A stretch of 64,000 bases of DNA. Origin: Algoriphagus ornithinivorans (GTDB taxonomy: Bacteria; Bacteroidota; Bacteroidia; Cytophagales; Cyclobacteriaceae). The notes under the pieces were generated by a model. It saw only the letters and a list, made by a program, of their open reading frames with translations. It searched no databases and was not told where the DNA came from. The DNA lies in contig NZ_FOVW01000011.1 of NCBI RefSeq assembly GCF_900115305.1, forward strand, positions 1-64,000, in the 5' to 3' direction. Of the stretch, positions 45,623 through 54,561 are shown piece after piece. Every line of letters begins with the position of its first letter. The stretch's first letter is position 1. Position numbers and translations under genes: made by a program.

Positions 45623-46206
45623 TTTTAATTTTAGAATTACGATTTACGGAATTACCTCTTACTTAATTTTTGAGAAAAATCACGCAGAGGCGCGACGTCG
45701 CAGCGAGCATTTTAATAACTACAGAGAGTAAGAAGAATCATTTATTTCAAATTGTTTTTCCAAAGCTGTCCATTGGATTCAACTTGAACATATTTTGAGA
45801 TTTTTGTTTTACGAATTACGATTTACGAGGGGCCTTAATAACTCAATAACTAATAACAATCAATCTTATGTATCTGTCCGTGCAGGCAGATAACGATAGT
45901 CTGGAGGTAAGAGGACTCTTCGACTCCGCTCAGGGTGACCAAAACGTCGATTCCATTTTATACTTCCGCCATCTCGAATTGTGCGTTTCCAAAATGTTAA
46001 ACCTTGCGGTTACGGCAATATTATTAGTTCACGAGCATCTAAGTTTGCCAACTACCTTCATTAGTTCTTAAAACGGATTATTTAGACTACCGTTTTTCAG
46101 CCTTCTGACTTCTAATTTCAGCTTTTCCAAAACTGCCTACTAACTACTGCCTAATGCCTACTTCCTACTAGTCTTTGCCTCTTTCACACTTTGCGGGAGA
46201 ATCTCC
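45623..46206. other. Intergenic region packed with dispersed repeats
   Basis: These 584 bases hold no credible gene. They contain a composite repeat (A at 45807-45857 and B at 46108-46132) that recurs inverted near 61.8-62.1 kb. There is a GC-rich perfect palindrome GCGACGTCGC at 45692-45701, an imperfect hairpin tatctgtccgtgcaggcaga at 45870, and a short ttcgactccgctcagggtga motif at 45919. A 67-codon open frame across it has repeat-like, non-protein composition. Confidence 0.75.
45807..46132 (+). repeat. Composite intergenic repeat, copy 1 (A1 + B1)
   Basis: A 37-base core at 45820-45856 matches, as reverse complement, 35 of 37 positions of two copies near 61.9 and 62.1 kb. A second block at 46108-46132 matches 61769-61793 at 24 of 25 positions, also inverted. 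Block order is consistent with one composite element in opposite orientations. Confidence 0.8.
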
Positions 46207-47040
46207 TTAAGGAATCCACTTAATATCCTTAAAATTCGGCTTTCTTTTCTCCAAAAAGGCATTTCTTCCTTCTTTGGCTTCTTCTGTCATATAAGCCAAG
46301 CGTGTTGCCTCTCCTGCAAAAACCTGCTGCCCAACCATGCCATCATCGGTTAGGTTCATGGCAAACTTGAGCATCTTGATGGAAGTTGGAGACTTTTCTA
46401 ATATTTCCTGGGCCCATTGGTAAGCGGTTTCCTCCAATTCATCATGAGGAATAACTGCATTCACCATCCCCATTTCATAAGCTTCTTGGGCAGAATAGTT
46501 TCTACCTAAGAAAAATATCTCTCTTGCCTTTTTCTGTCCAACCATTTTGGCCAAATAAGCTGAACCATAACCTCCGTCAAAGCTGGTAACATCAGCATCT
46601 GTTTGCTTAAAAATTGCATTTTCTTTACTTGCCAAAGTCAAATCACAAACCACATGCAAACTATGTCCACCTCCTACAGCCCAACCGGGCACTACTGCAA
46701 TCACAACTTTTGGCATAAAGCGAATCAAACGCTGCACCTCCAAGATATTTAAGCGATGATACCCATCATCTCCTACATAGCCCTGATGTCCTCTGGCTTT
46801 TTGATCACCTCCTGAGCAAAAGGCCCATTTTCCATCTTTGGAGGAAGGTCCTTCTCCGCTCAACAAAACAACTCCAATAGAGGTATCCTCCTGAGCATCA
46901 TAAAAAGCATCATAAAGTTCGGCTGTCGTTTTGGGCCTGAAAGCATTTCTTACATCAGGTCTATTGAATGCTATTCTAGCAACCCCATTACACTTCTTGT
47001 AGGTGATATCTTCGTATTCTTTGGCAGTAATCCACTCCAT
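46207..47040 (-). CDS. menB: 1,4-dihydroxy-2-naphthoyl-CoA synthase
   Basis: The 277-residue enzyme belongs to the crotonase superfamily and closes the naphthoyl ring in menaquinone synthesis. Markers are FNRPDVRNAFRPKTTAELYDAF, SGEGPSSKDGKWAFCSGGDQKARG, VPGWAVGGGHSLHVVCDLTLAS and the MenB-specific TDADVTSFDGGYGSAYLA, which holds the catalytic Asp/Ser region. It ends FKDIKWIP, as MenB proteins usually do. It is divergent from menE, with about 100 bases between, so the two pathway genes share a regulatory gap. Confidence 0.95.
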   Translation of the reverse strand: MEWITAKEYEDITYKKCNGVARIAFNRPDVRNAFRPKTTAELYDAFYDAQEDTSIGVVLLSGEGPSSKDGKWAFCSGGDQKARGHQGYVGDDGYHRLNILEVQRLIRFMPKVVIAVVPGWAVGGGHSLHVVCDLTLASKENAIFKQTDADVTSFDGGYGSAYLAKMVGQKKAREIFFLGRNYSAQEAYEMGMVNAVIPHDELEETAYQWAQEILEKSPTSIKMLKFAMNLTDDGMVGQQVFAGEATRLAYMTEEAKEGRNAFLEKRKPNFKDIKWIP

Positions 47041-47145
47041 GATTTTCGTTTTGGTTAAAAATCAGATTTTTTTGCAAGATAACAGGCTTCCACGGAATTT
47101 GTTGATCTTTCGAACCTGAAGTCTGCTTTCCTGAGTTAAAACCTT

Positions 47146-48216
47146 ATGTTTCAATTAAAATATCATCATCACACTTTTCAAAAGCCTGAAGATTTTATTC
47201 AGACACAATCAGGCTATCCTGATTTTTTAAAAGAGGCCTTGGCTTTTTGCCTAGCTTGGAAAAATGGAGAAACCCAATTTCATCAACAAACCTCGGGATC
47301 AACAGGCGTACCCAAAAGTATTTTACTTGATAGATCCCAAATGAAAGCCAGTGCCTTAGCTACTCAGGGCTTTTTCAAAATAGGTAAAGACACCAAACTA
47401 CTTTGCTGCCTAAATCCTGCCTACATCGCCGGAAAAATGATGTTAGTTCGGGCTATGGTTTGGGATGCTCCCATTCAAATCGTAGCTGCAAGTTCAGATC
47501 CACTGAGTGAACTCAATTTGGATGAATTACCTGACTTTGTAGCAATGGTGCCATTTCAGGTAGAAAACAGCTTGGAGAAGCCGGACAGCTTAGAAAAATT
47601 GCAAAAAATCAAGCATGTTATCATCGGAGGAGCTCCACTTTCCCAAAAATTAAAATCTAAAATAGTCAAACATGGAATTGCTGCTTGGCAAACCTTCGGT
47701 ATGACAGAAACTGTTTCACATGTTGCATTAGCTAGAATAACTGACGAGCCAGAATTAATTTACAGCACCTTGCCGGGTGTAGAAATCGGAACGGATTCAA
47801 ATGATGCACTTTGGATAAAATCCCCAATGAGCGGGCCTCCAAAGATCCAAACAAATGACCAAATTGAATTGCTTTCTCCTAATCAATTTATTTGGAAAGG
47901 TAGATTGGACTTTGTGATCAATTCTGGAGGAGTAAAGATTCATCCGGAACAAGTTGAAAATAAAATCGAAGATTCAGTTCAAGCCATTTTCCCAGATACC
48001 CGATTTCTTGTCAGTTCAAAAAAGGATGAATCCTTAGGACAAAAAGTAGTTCTACTTTTAGAAAGGGAAGGTATTGAAGCGGATAAGGTAGAGAATTTAA
48101 AAAAGCAACTTGAACTTGTTTTATCCCGTTTTGAAAGGCCAAAGGAGATTATTTGCCTACCCAAATTTCCTGAGACTGCAAATGGCAAATTAGCCAGAAA
48201 AAGCCTGCCTGAATGA
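47146..48216 (+). CDS. menE: o-succinylbenzoate-CoA ligase (MenE)
   Basis: The 356-residue protein is a short AMP-forming acyl-CoA ligase. The nucleotide-binding motif is QQTSGSTGVPKSILL, FGMTETVSHVALA is the A5 motif, and WKGRLDFVINSGGVKIHPEQVE covers A7 and A8. The catalytic lysine is in TANGKLARKSLPE at the C-terminus. Its reduced length compared with typical MenE (about 450) is normal for Bacteroidota. The placement opposite menB makes the menaquinone assignment strong. Its stop overlaps the DUF2141 gene by four bases. Confidence 0.9.
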   Translation: MFQLKYHHHTFQKPEDFIQTQSGYPDFLKEALAFCLAWKNGETQFHQQTSGSTGVPKSILLDRSQMKASALATQGFFKIGKDTKLLCCLNPAYIAGKMMLVRAMVWDAPIQIVAASSDPLSELNLDELPDFVAMVPFQVENSLEKPDSLEKLQKIKHVIIGGAPLSQKLKSKIVKHGIAAWQTFGMTETVSHVALARITDEPELIYSTLPGVEIGTDSNDALWIKSPMSGPPKIQTNDQIELLSPNQFIWKGRLDFVINSGGVKIHPEQVENKIEDSVQAIFPDTRFLVSSKKDESLGQKVVLLLEREGIEADKVENLKKQLELVLSRFERPKEIICLPKFPETANGKLARKSLPE

Positions 48217-48644
48217 TACAAATCCTATTGATAGTTTTTCACTTCTTATTTCAAGGACTGAGTTCAAACCAAGATTTAGCAAGTATATCCTTGACGGTCT
48301 CGAATTGCAGATCAAACCAGGGCATGGTAAGAATATTGATTTTTGATCAGGAAAGTGGATTTCCTGACAATAGAAAAAAAGCGATTAAGGCCATCTCACT
48401 ACCTATAAAAAATCAGGAATCAAAAATTGCCATTTTAGATTTAAAACCAGGGAAATACTCCATTTCAACTTTCCATGATGAGGACGAAAATGGTGAGTTA
48501 AACAAAAATCCATTTGGCTATCCTTCCGAGAAATATGGATTTTCTAATAACCCACGTGTGATTTTCTCTACTCCTTCATTTGAAAAATGCAGTTTTGAAT
48601 TGAAAGCGAATCAAGTCAGAGAAATCAACATAATTCTCCGCTAA
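48213..48644 (+). CDS. Exported DUF2141 protein
   Basis: The 143-residue protein has a signal peptide (IQILLIVFHFLFQGLSSNQD) followed by a small beta-sandwich of the DUF2141 type: RSNQGMVRILIFDQESGFP, LDLKPGKYSISTFHDEDENGELNKNPFGYPSEKYGFSNN and the closing FELKANQVREINIILR. The function of the family is not known. Start overlaps menE by four bases, and its stop codon interlocks with the stop of the convergent oxygenase gene (shared CTAA). Confidence 0.88.
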   Translation: MIQILLIVFHFLFQGLSSNQDLASISLTVSNCRSNQGMVRILIFDQESGFPDNRKKAIKAISLPIKNQESKIAILDLKPGKYSISTFHDEDENGELNKNPFGYPSEKYGFSNNPRVIFSTPSFEKCSFELKANQVREINIILR

Positions 48645-49252
48645 GCAATCGTCTTCAGCCAGCCAGTGATGCTGTTTCTTTCCTTTTTTGTAGGCAATAC
48701 TTCATGAGGGATTTCAGCGCTTAAAAATACCACTAACCTTCCCGGCATAGGCAAATAATCTTCTATTCTCTCTGTACCATCAGGATTGGGGAGATACATT
48801 CGCAAAGCCCCTTCATCCGCCTCAGTCCATCGATCATTTACATAGAGGATCACAGTGACTTCCCGATAAGGTACTTGATGGAATTGATCCAAATGCCTCT
48901 TGTAGAATGAACCAATTGGATATCTGGCAAAATGCCCTTCAAAAGACTTCAACCCCAGAAAGCATCTCCTGTTCAAAATCGTCTTGATTTCTTCTACACG
49001 ATTCCAATATTCCCGCTGAAGGAGGCTCAAGTTCTCTTCATCCATCCAAAGTACTTCGTCACTTCTGATTTCAGGTATTACCTGCTTTTTATCACCTGAT
49101 CCCACTGCAGCTTTCCGAAACTTACCTTTTTCAAGGAGGTCAGTTTGTTCATCAAAAAGGGCTTTTCTAAAGATCTCATCGACGAAATTATCTATTACCA
49201 CATAGGATTTGGTATAAATCTCGTCAGCTATCATTTCCAATACATCTTCCAT
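48641..49252 (-). CDS. 2OG-Fe(II) oxygenase (prolyl 4-hydroxylase-like)
   Basis: I start at the ATG at 49252 (MEDVLEMIADEIYTKSYVVID); the frame is open to 49321 but would start with TTG. The roughly 203-residue protein is a double-stranded beta-helix dioxygenase. The iron ligands are His and Asp in YKRHLDQFH and a second His in AEIPHEVLPT, and the 2-oxoglutarate-binding Arg is in KERNSITGWL. It resembles bacterial prolyl 4-hydroxylases of the type with VVFLSAEIPHEV. It hydroxylates a protein or small molecule that cannot be read here. It shares its stop region with the DUF2141 gene. Confidence 0.87.
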   Translation of the reverse strand: MEDVLEMIADEIYTKSYVVIDNFVDEIFRKALFDEQTDLLEKGKFRKAAVGSGDKKQVIPEIRSDEVLWMDEENLSLLQREYWNRVEEIKTILNRRCFLGLKSFEGHFARYPIGSFYKRHLDQFHQVPYREVTVILYVNDRWTEADEGALRMYLPNPDGTERIEDYLPMPGRLVVFLSAEIPHEVLPTKKERNSITGWLKTIA

Positions 49253-49324
49253 CAATCGGCTATTTGCTTGCAAAATAACTGCTTTATCAGTGGAAAAAAT
49301 ATACTTTTGCACAAACTTCAAACT

Positions 49325-50086
49325 ATGAGTTCCCCAAAATCAAACGTTACAGGATTAGTTTTCGAATACGATTCAGGAATCACCCCACCTCCTTATGCCC
49401 ATGTATTTCACATGACTTTGGACTGGTCGGGCAAGGAACTTCAAGCTCAACTTCAATTACATTACACTGATAGAGAGGAACTTTCGGAAGAAGAAATCTT
49501 AGATGAAGGCTTTACTCTCAACGATGACTATCAATATGATGGTCCTCTTGATCAGGTTTGGGTCAAATCTCTTCAGGAACTGATCTCCACCTCTAGATGG
49601 ACAGGCAAATCCCTGGATGAAGGAGGGATTAGAATTGGTCTAACCGAATCAGGTAAAGTAAAGGATTATAAAACTCCTGCCAATCAGGAAGAATGGCAAT
49701 TAATGGCTCAAGATCTGATTCAAGCCATTTATGAAACCACAAAAAAAGAAGCACCTCTTCAGGTCAATTATAGAATAGTCAGTTCTGAAAGCACTGTGGA
49801 TTGCTCCGTAACCGTTCATTTTTCCAACAGAAAGGTGATTTTTGAGCAAAATGGTAAAAGCAGAACCATCAATTGGGAATACGCCATTCAATTGATGAAA
49901 TTGGTTTTTACGCCGGATTATCATTACGAAATGGCCAAAGAATCACCAAGTACCAAGCGAGGTCATTACATTGATTGTGGTGATGGATATTGGCATGAAT
50001 TGGGAAAAGGTGTGGTCAATATCGATCCAGCCTTTGATGCTGTTGGTAAAATCCAGGAAGGTTTTGAGGGCTTGGTGGAAGAATAA
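49325..50086 (+). CDS. Conserved hypothetical soluble protein
   Basis: I begin at 49325 (MSSPKSNVTGLVFEYDSGITPPPYAHVFHMTLDW); the frame extends further up but those 60 codons are antisense to the oxygenase gene. The 253-residue protein has no signal peptide or membrane segment and alternates strands with acidic turns (DREELSEEEILDEGFTLNDDYQYDGPLDQVW, DCSVTVHFSNRKVIFEQNGKSRTINWEY). I do not recognise a family. It is divergent from the oxygenase, and its TAA abuts the TAA of the convergent regulator gene. Confidence 0.75.
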   Translation: MSSPKSNVTGLVFEYDSGITPPPYAHVFHMTLDWSGKELQAQLQLHYTDREELSEEEILDEGFTLNDDYQYDGPLDQVWVKSLQELISTSRWTGKSLDEGGIRIGLTESGKVKDYKTPANQEEWQLMAQDLIQAIYETTKKEAPLQVNYRIVSSESTVDCSVTVHFSNRKVIFEQNGKSRTINWEYAIQLMKLVFTPDYHYEMAKESPSTKRGHYIDCGDGYWHELGKGVVNIDPAFDAVGKIQEGFEGLVEE

Positions 50087-50860
50087 TTATCCTTTCAACT
50101 TTTTCAAATCCAATTGAATATCCTTAATCATCTCGCCCAAATCATCCAAACTTAAAGGCTTTTTCTTATCTCCCGGATTTGGGAAATCAGTACTGATAAA
50201 GGCTTTGGCTTCCCATGCCTCCAGTACATCTTCACCTTTTACCTCAAAGGGCTTATAATGTTCATTATCCGACACCAAAAAGAGCTTACCATTTTCGGAT
50301 AAATAGTTAAAAACCCTCTTGTAAACTACCCCTTCTGTTTGGGTTACAAGTACATAAGTCCTGCCACTTTTGATAGAACTGAGATGATCCACATAGGCAC
50401 CAATTACGATTGTACCAGGTATCAGTGGAAGCATGGAATCTCCCGCTAACTCAAAGGCTCTGTAAGTTGCATTGCTTGATAAATTTGGAAGATGAAATTG
50501 CGGCAACTTCTCCATGTATTCCTGATCTGCAAAACCATTCAGATATCCGGCAGAGGCCTTTTGACCCACTAGCGTGATATTCTCTCTATCTTGATCGTCT
50601 ACCGCGATAGTCAAAATGTTCAGATCTCGCTTTTGAATAGCTTTTCTTCCAAGCTTTTCAATATCATGATTGATCAACTCATCCATCCCAACTTCCAATA
50701 ATTCACAGATCTTTTGAAGGGCCGCAAGTTTGGGTTCTGAACGCCCATCCTCATATGCCGAAATCATAGTTCTTTGCACGTCCAACTGATCAGCCAGATC
50801 ACTTTGGGTAATGCCTTTTTGCTTTCGCAAAAACCGGAGATTGGAGGCTAGAAAACTCAT
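50087..50860 (-). CDS. XRE-type regulator with S24 (LexA/CI-like) peptidase domain
   Basis: The 257-residue protein has an N-terminal helix-turn-helix (about 7-62: LRFLRKQKGITQSDLADQLDVQRTMISAYEDGR) and a C-terminal S24 domain. Ser142 in LAGDSMLPLIPG and Lys181 in GVVYKRV form the catalytic dyad, 39 residues apart. An Ala104-Gly105 dipeptide in KASAGYLNG sits 38 residues before the serine, close to the LexA arrangement. Self-cleavage or ligand-dependent control is thus possible. The gene overlaps an 85-residue partner by four bases, and a likely operator lies upstream of that partner. Confidence 0.88.
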   Translation of the reverse strand: MSFLASNLRFLRKQKGITQSDLADQLDVQRTMISAYEDGRSEPKLAALQKICELLEVGMDELINHDIEKLGRKAIQKRDLNILTIAVDDQDRENITLVGQKASAGYLNGFADQEYMEKLPQFHLPNLSSNATYRAFELAGDSMLPLIPGTIVIGAYVDHLSSIKSGRTYVLVTQTEGVVYKRVFNYLSENGKLFLVSDNEHYKPFEVKGEDVLEAWEAKAFISTDFPNPGDKKKPLSLDDLGEMIKDIQLDLKKLKG

Positions 50861-51114
50861 GCTGAGAACAAATAAAAGTTAGGATCTTCCTGAGCTGGAG
50901 CAACCGGAAATAATGGATTGATATTCCGCTCAGCCATTCTTCTATTTTCCAGCTTTCGCTGAATTTCCAAAATGATCTCACCTACCGGCTTCGGCTCTGT
51001 CATCAAAAGATATCCGTACCTAGGATCCTGATCATCTTCGACAACAAACTTTACCTGACAATTCCCTGATGCCAAATTTTTAGTGGTGATGTTGATTTTT
51101 TCTAGCTTTTCCAT
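50857..51114 (-). CDS. Small protein coupled to the S24 regulator
   Basis: The 85-residue protein (MEKLEKINITTKNLASGNCQ at the start) is soluble, with EIILEIQRKLENRRMAERN forming one long helix and a proline-rich tail (INPLFPVAPAQEDPNFYLF). I do not recognise it. It starts just downstream of an inverted repeat that is probably the operator, and its stop region overlaps the regulator start by four bases, so the two are made together. A role as a modulator of the regulator is an inference from gene order only. Confidence 0.75.
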   Translation of the reverse strand: MEKLEKINITTKNLASGNCQVKFVVEDDQDPRYGYLLMTEPKPVGEIILEIQRKLENRRMAERNINPLFPVAPAQEDPNFYLFSA

Positions 51115-51418
51115 GATTGACCTGTTTTACGAGTACTAATATAAAATGTTACTTTTATAAACATCAATAGGTTTATAAAATTTACATAAATTTCTGACAG
51201 GCATTGTCATTTTTTACAAAAAATGAAGCTAAATCATAAAATTATCAGGCACTTATAACATGATAAAGACTAATTTTTTACACGATCGGTATGCTTTCAT
51301 TTTCACATATGACCGCTCAGCGAAAAGTTCAAACAATTAGTTCTGACAGGACTTTCCTTTGTATTGAAAACTAAAACCAATCTTCGCTTCAAACCAGCGA
51401 ATTACAGTAAACCTACCA
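51115..51418. other. Divergent regulatory region between S24 regulator operon and receptor gene
   Basis: These 304 AT-rich bases separate the regulator operon (minus) from the receptor gene at 51419 (plus). Besides the operator at 51153-51180 they contain a further half-site-like tttacataaa at 51181. A plus-strand promoter for the receptor was not recognised. Confidence 0.6.
51136..51180 (-). promoter_or_regulatory. Perfect inverted repeat overlapping a probable promoter (operator)
   Basis: Ten-base arms TTTTATAAAC (51153-51162) and GTTTATAAAA (51171-51180) flank an 8-base spacer. On the minus strand a TTG inside that spacer (51167-51165) and a TATATTAG (51143-51136) 21 bases on resemble a -33/-7 pair. 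Binding of the S24 regulator here would block its own promoter. The repeat is seen; the binding is inference. Confidence 0.55.
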
Positions 51419-54193
51419 ATGAGAGTAAAATTTAGTATCCTGTTATTCTTTTTTGCAACTACCACATTAATTGCCCAAACCTACTCTATCAGAGGACGAG
51501 TTCAGGAATCAGGCTCCAAAACAGCAATCCCCAATGCGACCATCTTACTTCTTCGTGTAAACGATTCCACCCAGGTGGATGGAATGATTTCAGATTTAGA
51601 TGGAAATTTTGAAATCGACGATGTACGCGAAGGAGAATATTTATTAAAAGTTCAATATTTAGGCTATCAAAACCTGTTCAGAAGCCTCCAAGTTGCACGA
51701 AATATTGACCTAGGTATCATTTCCATCCAAGAAGAGGCAACTGCTTTAGAAGAAGTAACCATCTCTGCAAGAAGGTCTACCAGTCAGCAAAAGTCAGATA
51801 CGACAATGTATAATGCTGATGCCTTCAAGACTATGCGGGATGCCAGCGCTCAGACACTGATTGAAAAATTACCGGGAGTAACTTCCGCTGACGGTGCTCT
51901 GCAGGCTCAAGGTGAAAATATTGGGCAGATATTGGTGGATGGAAAGCCATTTTTCGGAACTGATGTACGAACAGCCTTACAAAATTTGCCTGCAGAAGTA
52001 ATTCAAAGCATTGAGATTTTTGATCAGCTAAGCGAAAAAGCCAGATTGAGTGGTTTCGATGATGGTGAAAGGCTTAAAACGATCAACATAATTACCAAAC
52101 CATATAGAAGAAAAGGGCAATTTGGACGTACTTCCGCAGGCTATGGAAGCGATGATCGCTATGTAGTGGGAGCAAGTATCAATGCTTTCAACGAGGATCA
52201 GCGCATTACTTTTACCGGACTTTCCAATAATATTAACCTGACTGATTACTCCTCCGACCCTAATGCTCAGGACAATGCGAGGCCTCAAAATGGGATCATT
52301 AATACAAATTTGGCTGGCTTAAACTATTCAGATCTTTGGGGTAAAAAGATAAAGGTCTCGGGAAGCTATGTATTCAGCAGCAGAGAAAATATCGGGCAGG
52401 AAATACGCTTCCGTGAGTTTATCACAAATAATGAAACGGATCAATTTTATAATGAAGTAAGCAATGATACCAGATTGAACAACCAGCATCAATTTGATAT
52501 GCGCTTCGAATATAATATTGATGAGAAGAACAGGATCTTATATATCCCTAGATTTTCGGCAAGGTTCGAAACAGAAAACTCAGATTTCTTTGGGGAAACG
52601 ACCAATGGAGTAGATTTGATCAATTCAGTAGAGAATACTCGAACAGCAAAAAACAAGGATTACGATCTATTCAATCGCTTTTTCTACAGTCACAAATTTG
52701 ATAAGCCCGGAAGAACCATGACTGTTAGAGCTAGATTGGGAAATAATGCCAATGAGGATAGGGCCAACCGATTGGCTGAAAACCAGTTTTTCTCCCCTAC
52801 TTTCCGGACTGAAACCATCAATCAACAAATAAACAGAGACCGAACTGGGCTTTCCTGGGAAACAGGAATTTCCTTCACAGAGGCAGTGAGTGAAAGAAGC
52901 CAGTTAGAATTGGAATATGAAATCGGAAACCGAATTAATGATTCAGACCAGTTGATTTTTGATGTGCTTGATGAAACTCCAGGTGATCCTGAATTAAGAT
53001 TGGATACTGCTTTGAGTAATACTTTTGAAAGCAAGTTCTTAACTCAGGAAGTGGAGTTAGGGTATCAATATTCAAAAGATGGCTTGAGATTTCAGGTGGA
53101 AGGACAATATCAAAATGCCAAACTGGACAATAGCCAGGGCTTTCCTTTGACTTTTGAATTGCAGCGAACTTTCCAAAGTTTCCAGCCAACTGTCAGAATT
53201 GATTATAAATTTTCTGATAACACAAATATCGAGTTCGATTACGACACCAGAACCAATGAGCCAAACTTAAGGCAATTACAACCGGTAGTCGACAACTCCA
53301 ATCCATTGCAATTGTATGTAGGAAACCCGGATTTAGATCAATCCTACAGTAACCGATTGAGAGTTAGATTCAGAAGCAACAATCCTGAAACAGATAGAAA
53401 CTGGTTCCTTTTTGCTCAATCATCTTTTGTAAAAAACACAATCAGTAACAGTTCCTTTATTGCTCAGGAAGCGACAGAAATTGAAAATGGAATCATCTTG
53501 GAACAGGGCAGTCAGTTGTTTAGACCGGTAAACTTAGACGGCTATTGGGACTTTAGATCTTGGTTGAGTTATGGTATTCCTGCAGGATTTATCAAGTCCA
53601 ATTTCAATATGAATTTCGGGGCGGCTTACACCAAAAGGCCCACATTAGTCAATCAGCAAAACGGTTTTAACAATTCCCGAAGACTCAGCACTGGATTTTC
53701 CATCAGCAGTAATATCAGTGATCAGATTGACTTTAACATATGGACAAGATTTTCCTTCAATGATGTAGAAAACACGCTCAATCCGAATTTGAATAATACG
53801 TTTTTCAATCAGAGAGGAAGAATCAATTTCAACTGGATCATCTGGGAAGGTTTTGTGTATAGACTGGATTTGACCCATCAAGTGAATTCTGGCCTTTCCG
53901 AAGGCTTTGACACCAATTTCACCTTGGTTAATATGAGTTTAGGCAAGAAAATCTTCAACAATCAGCGAGGAGAAATCAGCTTGAATGTGTATGACCTATT
54001 CCGACAGAACAACAACATTCGCAGAAATATCTCTGAGACTTTTATTGAGGATGTGCAAACCAACGTTTTGCAACGCTATGTAATGCTGACCTTCAGTTAT
54101 AATATCCGAAGATTTAGCAAAGGAATGGACATGGACGATTACAATGAAATGATCAATACCGGAGATGACGGCAGAGTAAGGGGTGGTAGATAG
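51419..54193 (+). CDS. Outer-membrane beta-barrel receptor (TonB-dependent-receptor-like), with carboxypeptidase-like domain
   Basis: The 924-residue protein has a signal peptide (FSILLFFFATTTLIAQ), a CarboxypepD_reg-like domain (about 22-110: SIRGRVQESGSKTAIPNATILLL...DLDGNFEIDDVREGEYLLKVQYLGY), a plug-type region (about 130-230: TLIEKLPGVTSADG, GQILVDGKPFFGTDVRTALQNLPAEVIQSIEIFDQLSEK) and a long barrel ending in VMLTFSYNIRRFSKG, followed by a short acidic tail. No SusD partner is adjacent, so it is not a standard SusCD glycan system. The transported substrate is unknown. It is divergent from the S24 regulator. Confidence 0.9.
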   Translation: MRVKFSILLFFFATTTLIAQTYSIRGRVQESGSKTAIPNATILLLRVNDSTQVDGMISDLDGNFEIDDVREGEYLLKVQYLGYQNLFRSLQVARNIDLGIISIQEEATALEEVTISARRSTSQQKSDTTMYNADAFKTMRDASAQTLIEKLPGVTSADGALQAQGENIGQILVDGKPFFGTDVRTALQNLPAEVIQSIEIFDQLSEKARLSGFDDGERLKTINIITKPYRRKGQFGRTSAGYGSDDRYVVGASINAFNEDQRITFTGLSNNINLTDYSSDPNAQDNARPQNGIINTNLAGLNYSDLWGKKIKVSGSYVFSSRENIGQEIRFREFITNNETDQFYNEVSNDTRLNNQHQFDMRFEYNIDEKNRILYIPRFSARFETENSDFFGETTNGVDLINSVENTRTAKNKDYDLFNRFFYSHKFDKPGRTMTVRARLGNNANEDRANRLAENQFFSPTFRTETINQQINRDRTGLSWETGISFTEAVSERSQLELEYEIGNRINDSDQLIFDVLDETPGDPELRLDTALSNTFESKFLTQEVELGYQYSKDGLRFQVEGQYQNAKLDNSQGFPLTFELQRTFQSFQPTVRIDYKFSDNTNIEFDYDTRTNEPNLRQLQPVVDNSNPLQLYVGNPDLDQSYSNRLRVRFRSNNPETDRNWFLFAQSSFVKNTISNSSFIAQEATEIENGIILEQGSQLFRPVNLDGYWDFRSWLSYGIPAGFIKSNFNMNFGAAYTKRPTLVNQQNGFNNSRRLSTGFSISSNISDQIDFNIWTRFSFNDVENTLNPNLNNTFFNQRGRINFNWIIWEGFVYRLDLTHQVNSGLSEGFDTNFTLVNMSLGKKIFNNQRGEISLNVYDLFRQNNNIRRNISETFIEDVQTNVLQRYVMLTFSYNIRRFSKGMDMDDYNEMINTGDDGRVRGGR

Positions 54194-54561
54194 TAAAGAT
54201 GAAGGCTAAATTCAATAATCTGAAAATAGTCAGTAACCTGAATTTGGATATCGGATTTACGAATTACGGGATGCTTAGTGAAAATGATCCTTGATCTTTG
54301 TTCTTTGTTCTTAAAGCTTGTTTAAGATAGGTTTATGAATTTAAATCAATCCTGAATAATTCGGCTAAAGCCTAAATATTTCTATTATGAAAATAAGACC
54401 TCCGGCTGAAGCCGGAGGAAATAGGAAAGGCCTTAAATTTAAAATAGAAATGCGGCTTTAACCCTTTCAATTTGAACCAAATATACCAACGTAGGAATAA
54501 ACCTTAACTATTGAAATAAGTCACACTGGTCATTTTGAAATTAAAGTTAATTCTTGGAGAA
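54194..54561. other. Intergenic region with a 101-bp palindromic element
   Basis: The 368 bases between the receptor and a barrel gene hold the inverted-repeat element at 54363-54463 and a fragment resembling the dispersed intergenic repeat at about 54250 (ggatttacgaattacggg). No gene was recognised; a 67-codon open frame starting at 54554 is antisense to the barrel gene. Confidence 0.6.
54363..54463. repeat. Imperfect palindrome with central hairpin, MITE- or REP-like
   Basis: The ends GGCTAAAGCC (54363-54372) and GGCTTTAACC (54454-54463) are inverted copies with one mismatch, each followed inward by ATTTCTATT on its own strand. The centre is a perfect hairpin CCTCCGGC-TGAA-GCCGGAGG (54399-54418). 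The hairpin may also end transcription of the minus-strand gene at 54562, as its minus-strand side continues tcttatttt. Confidence 0.7.

Noticed and set aside
45868-46071. Open frame of 67 codons in the intergenic region before menB.
   Set aside because: It runs through dispersed repeats and a hairpin, has no start context and no protein-like composition.
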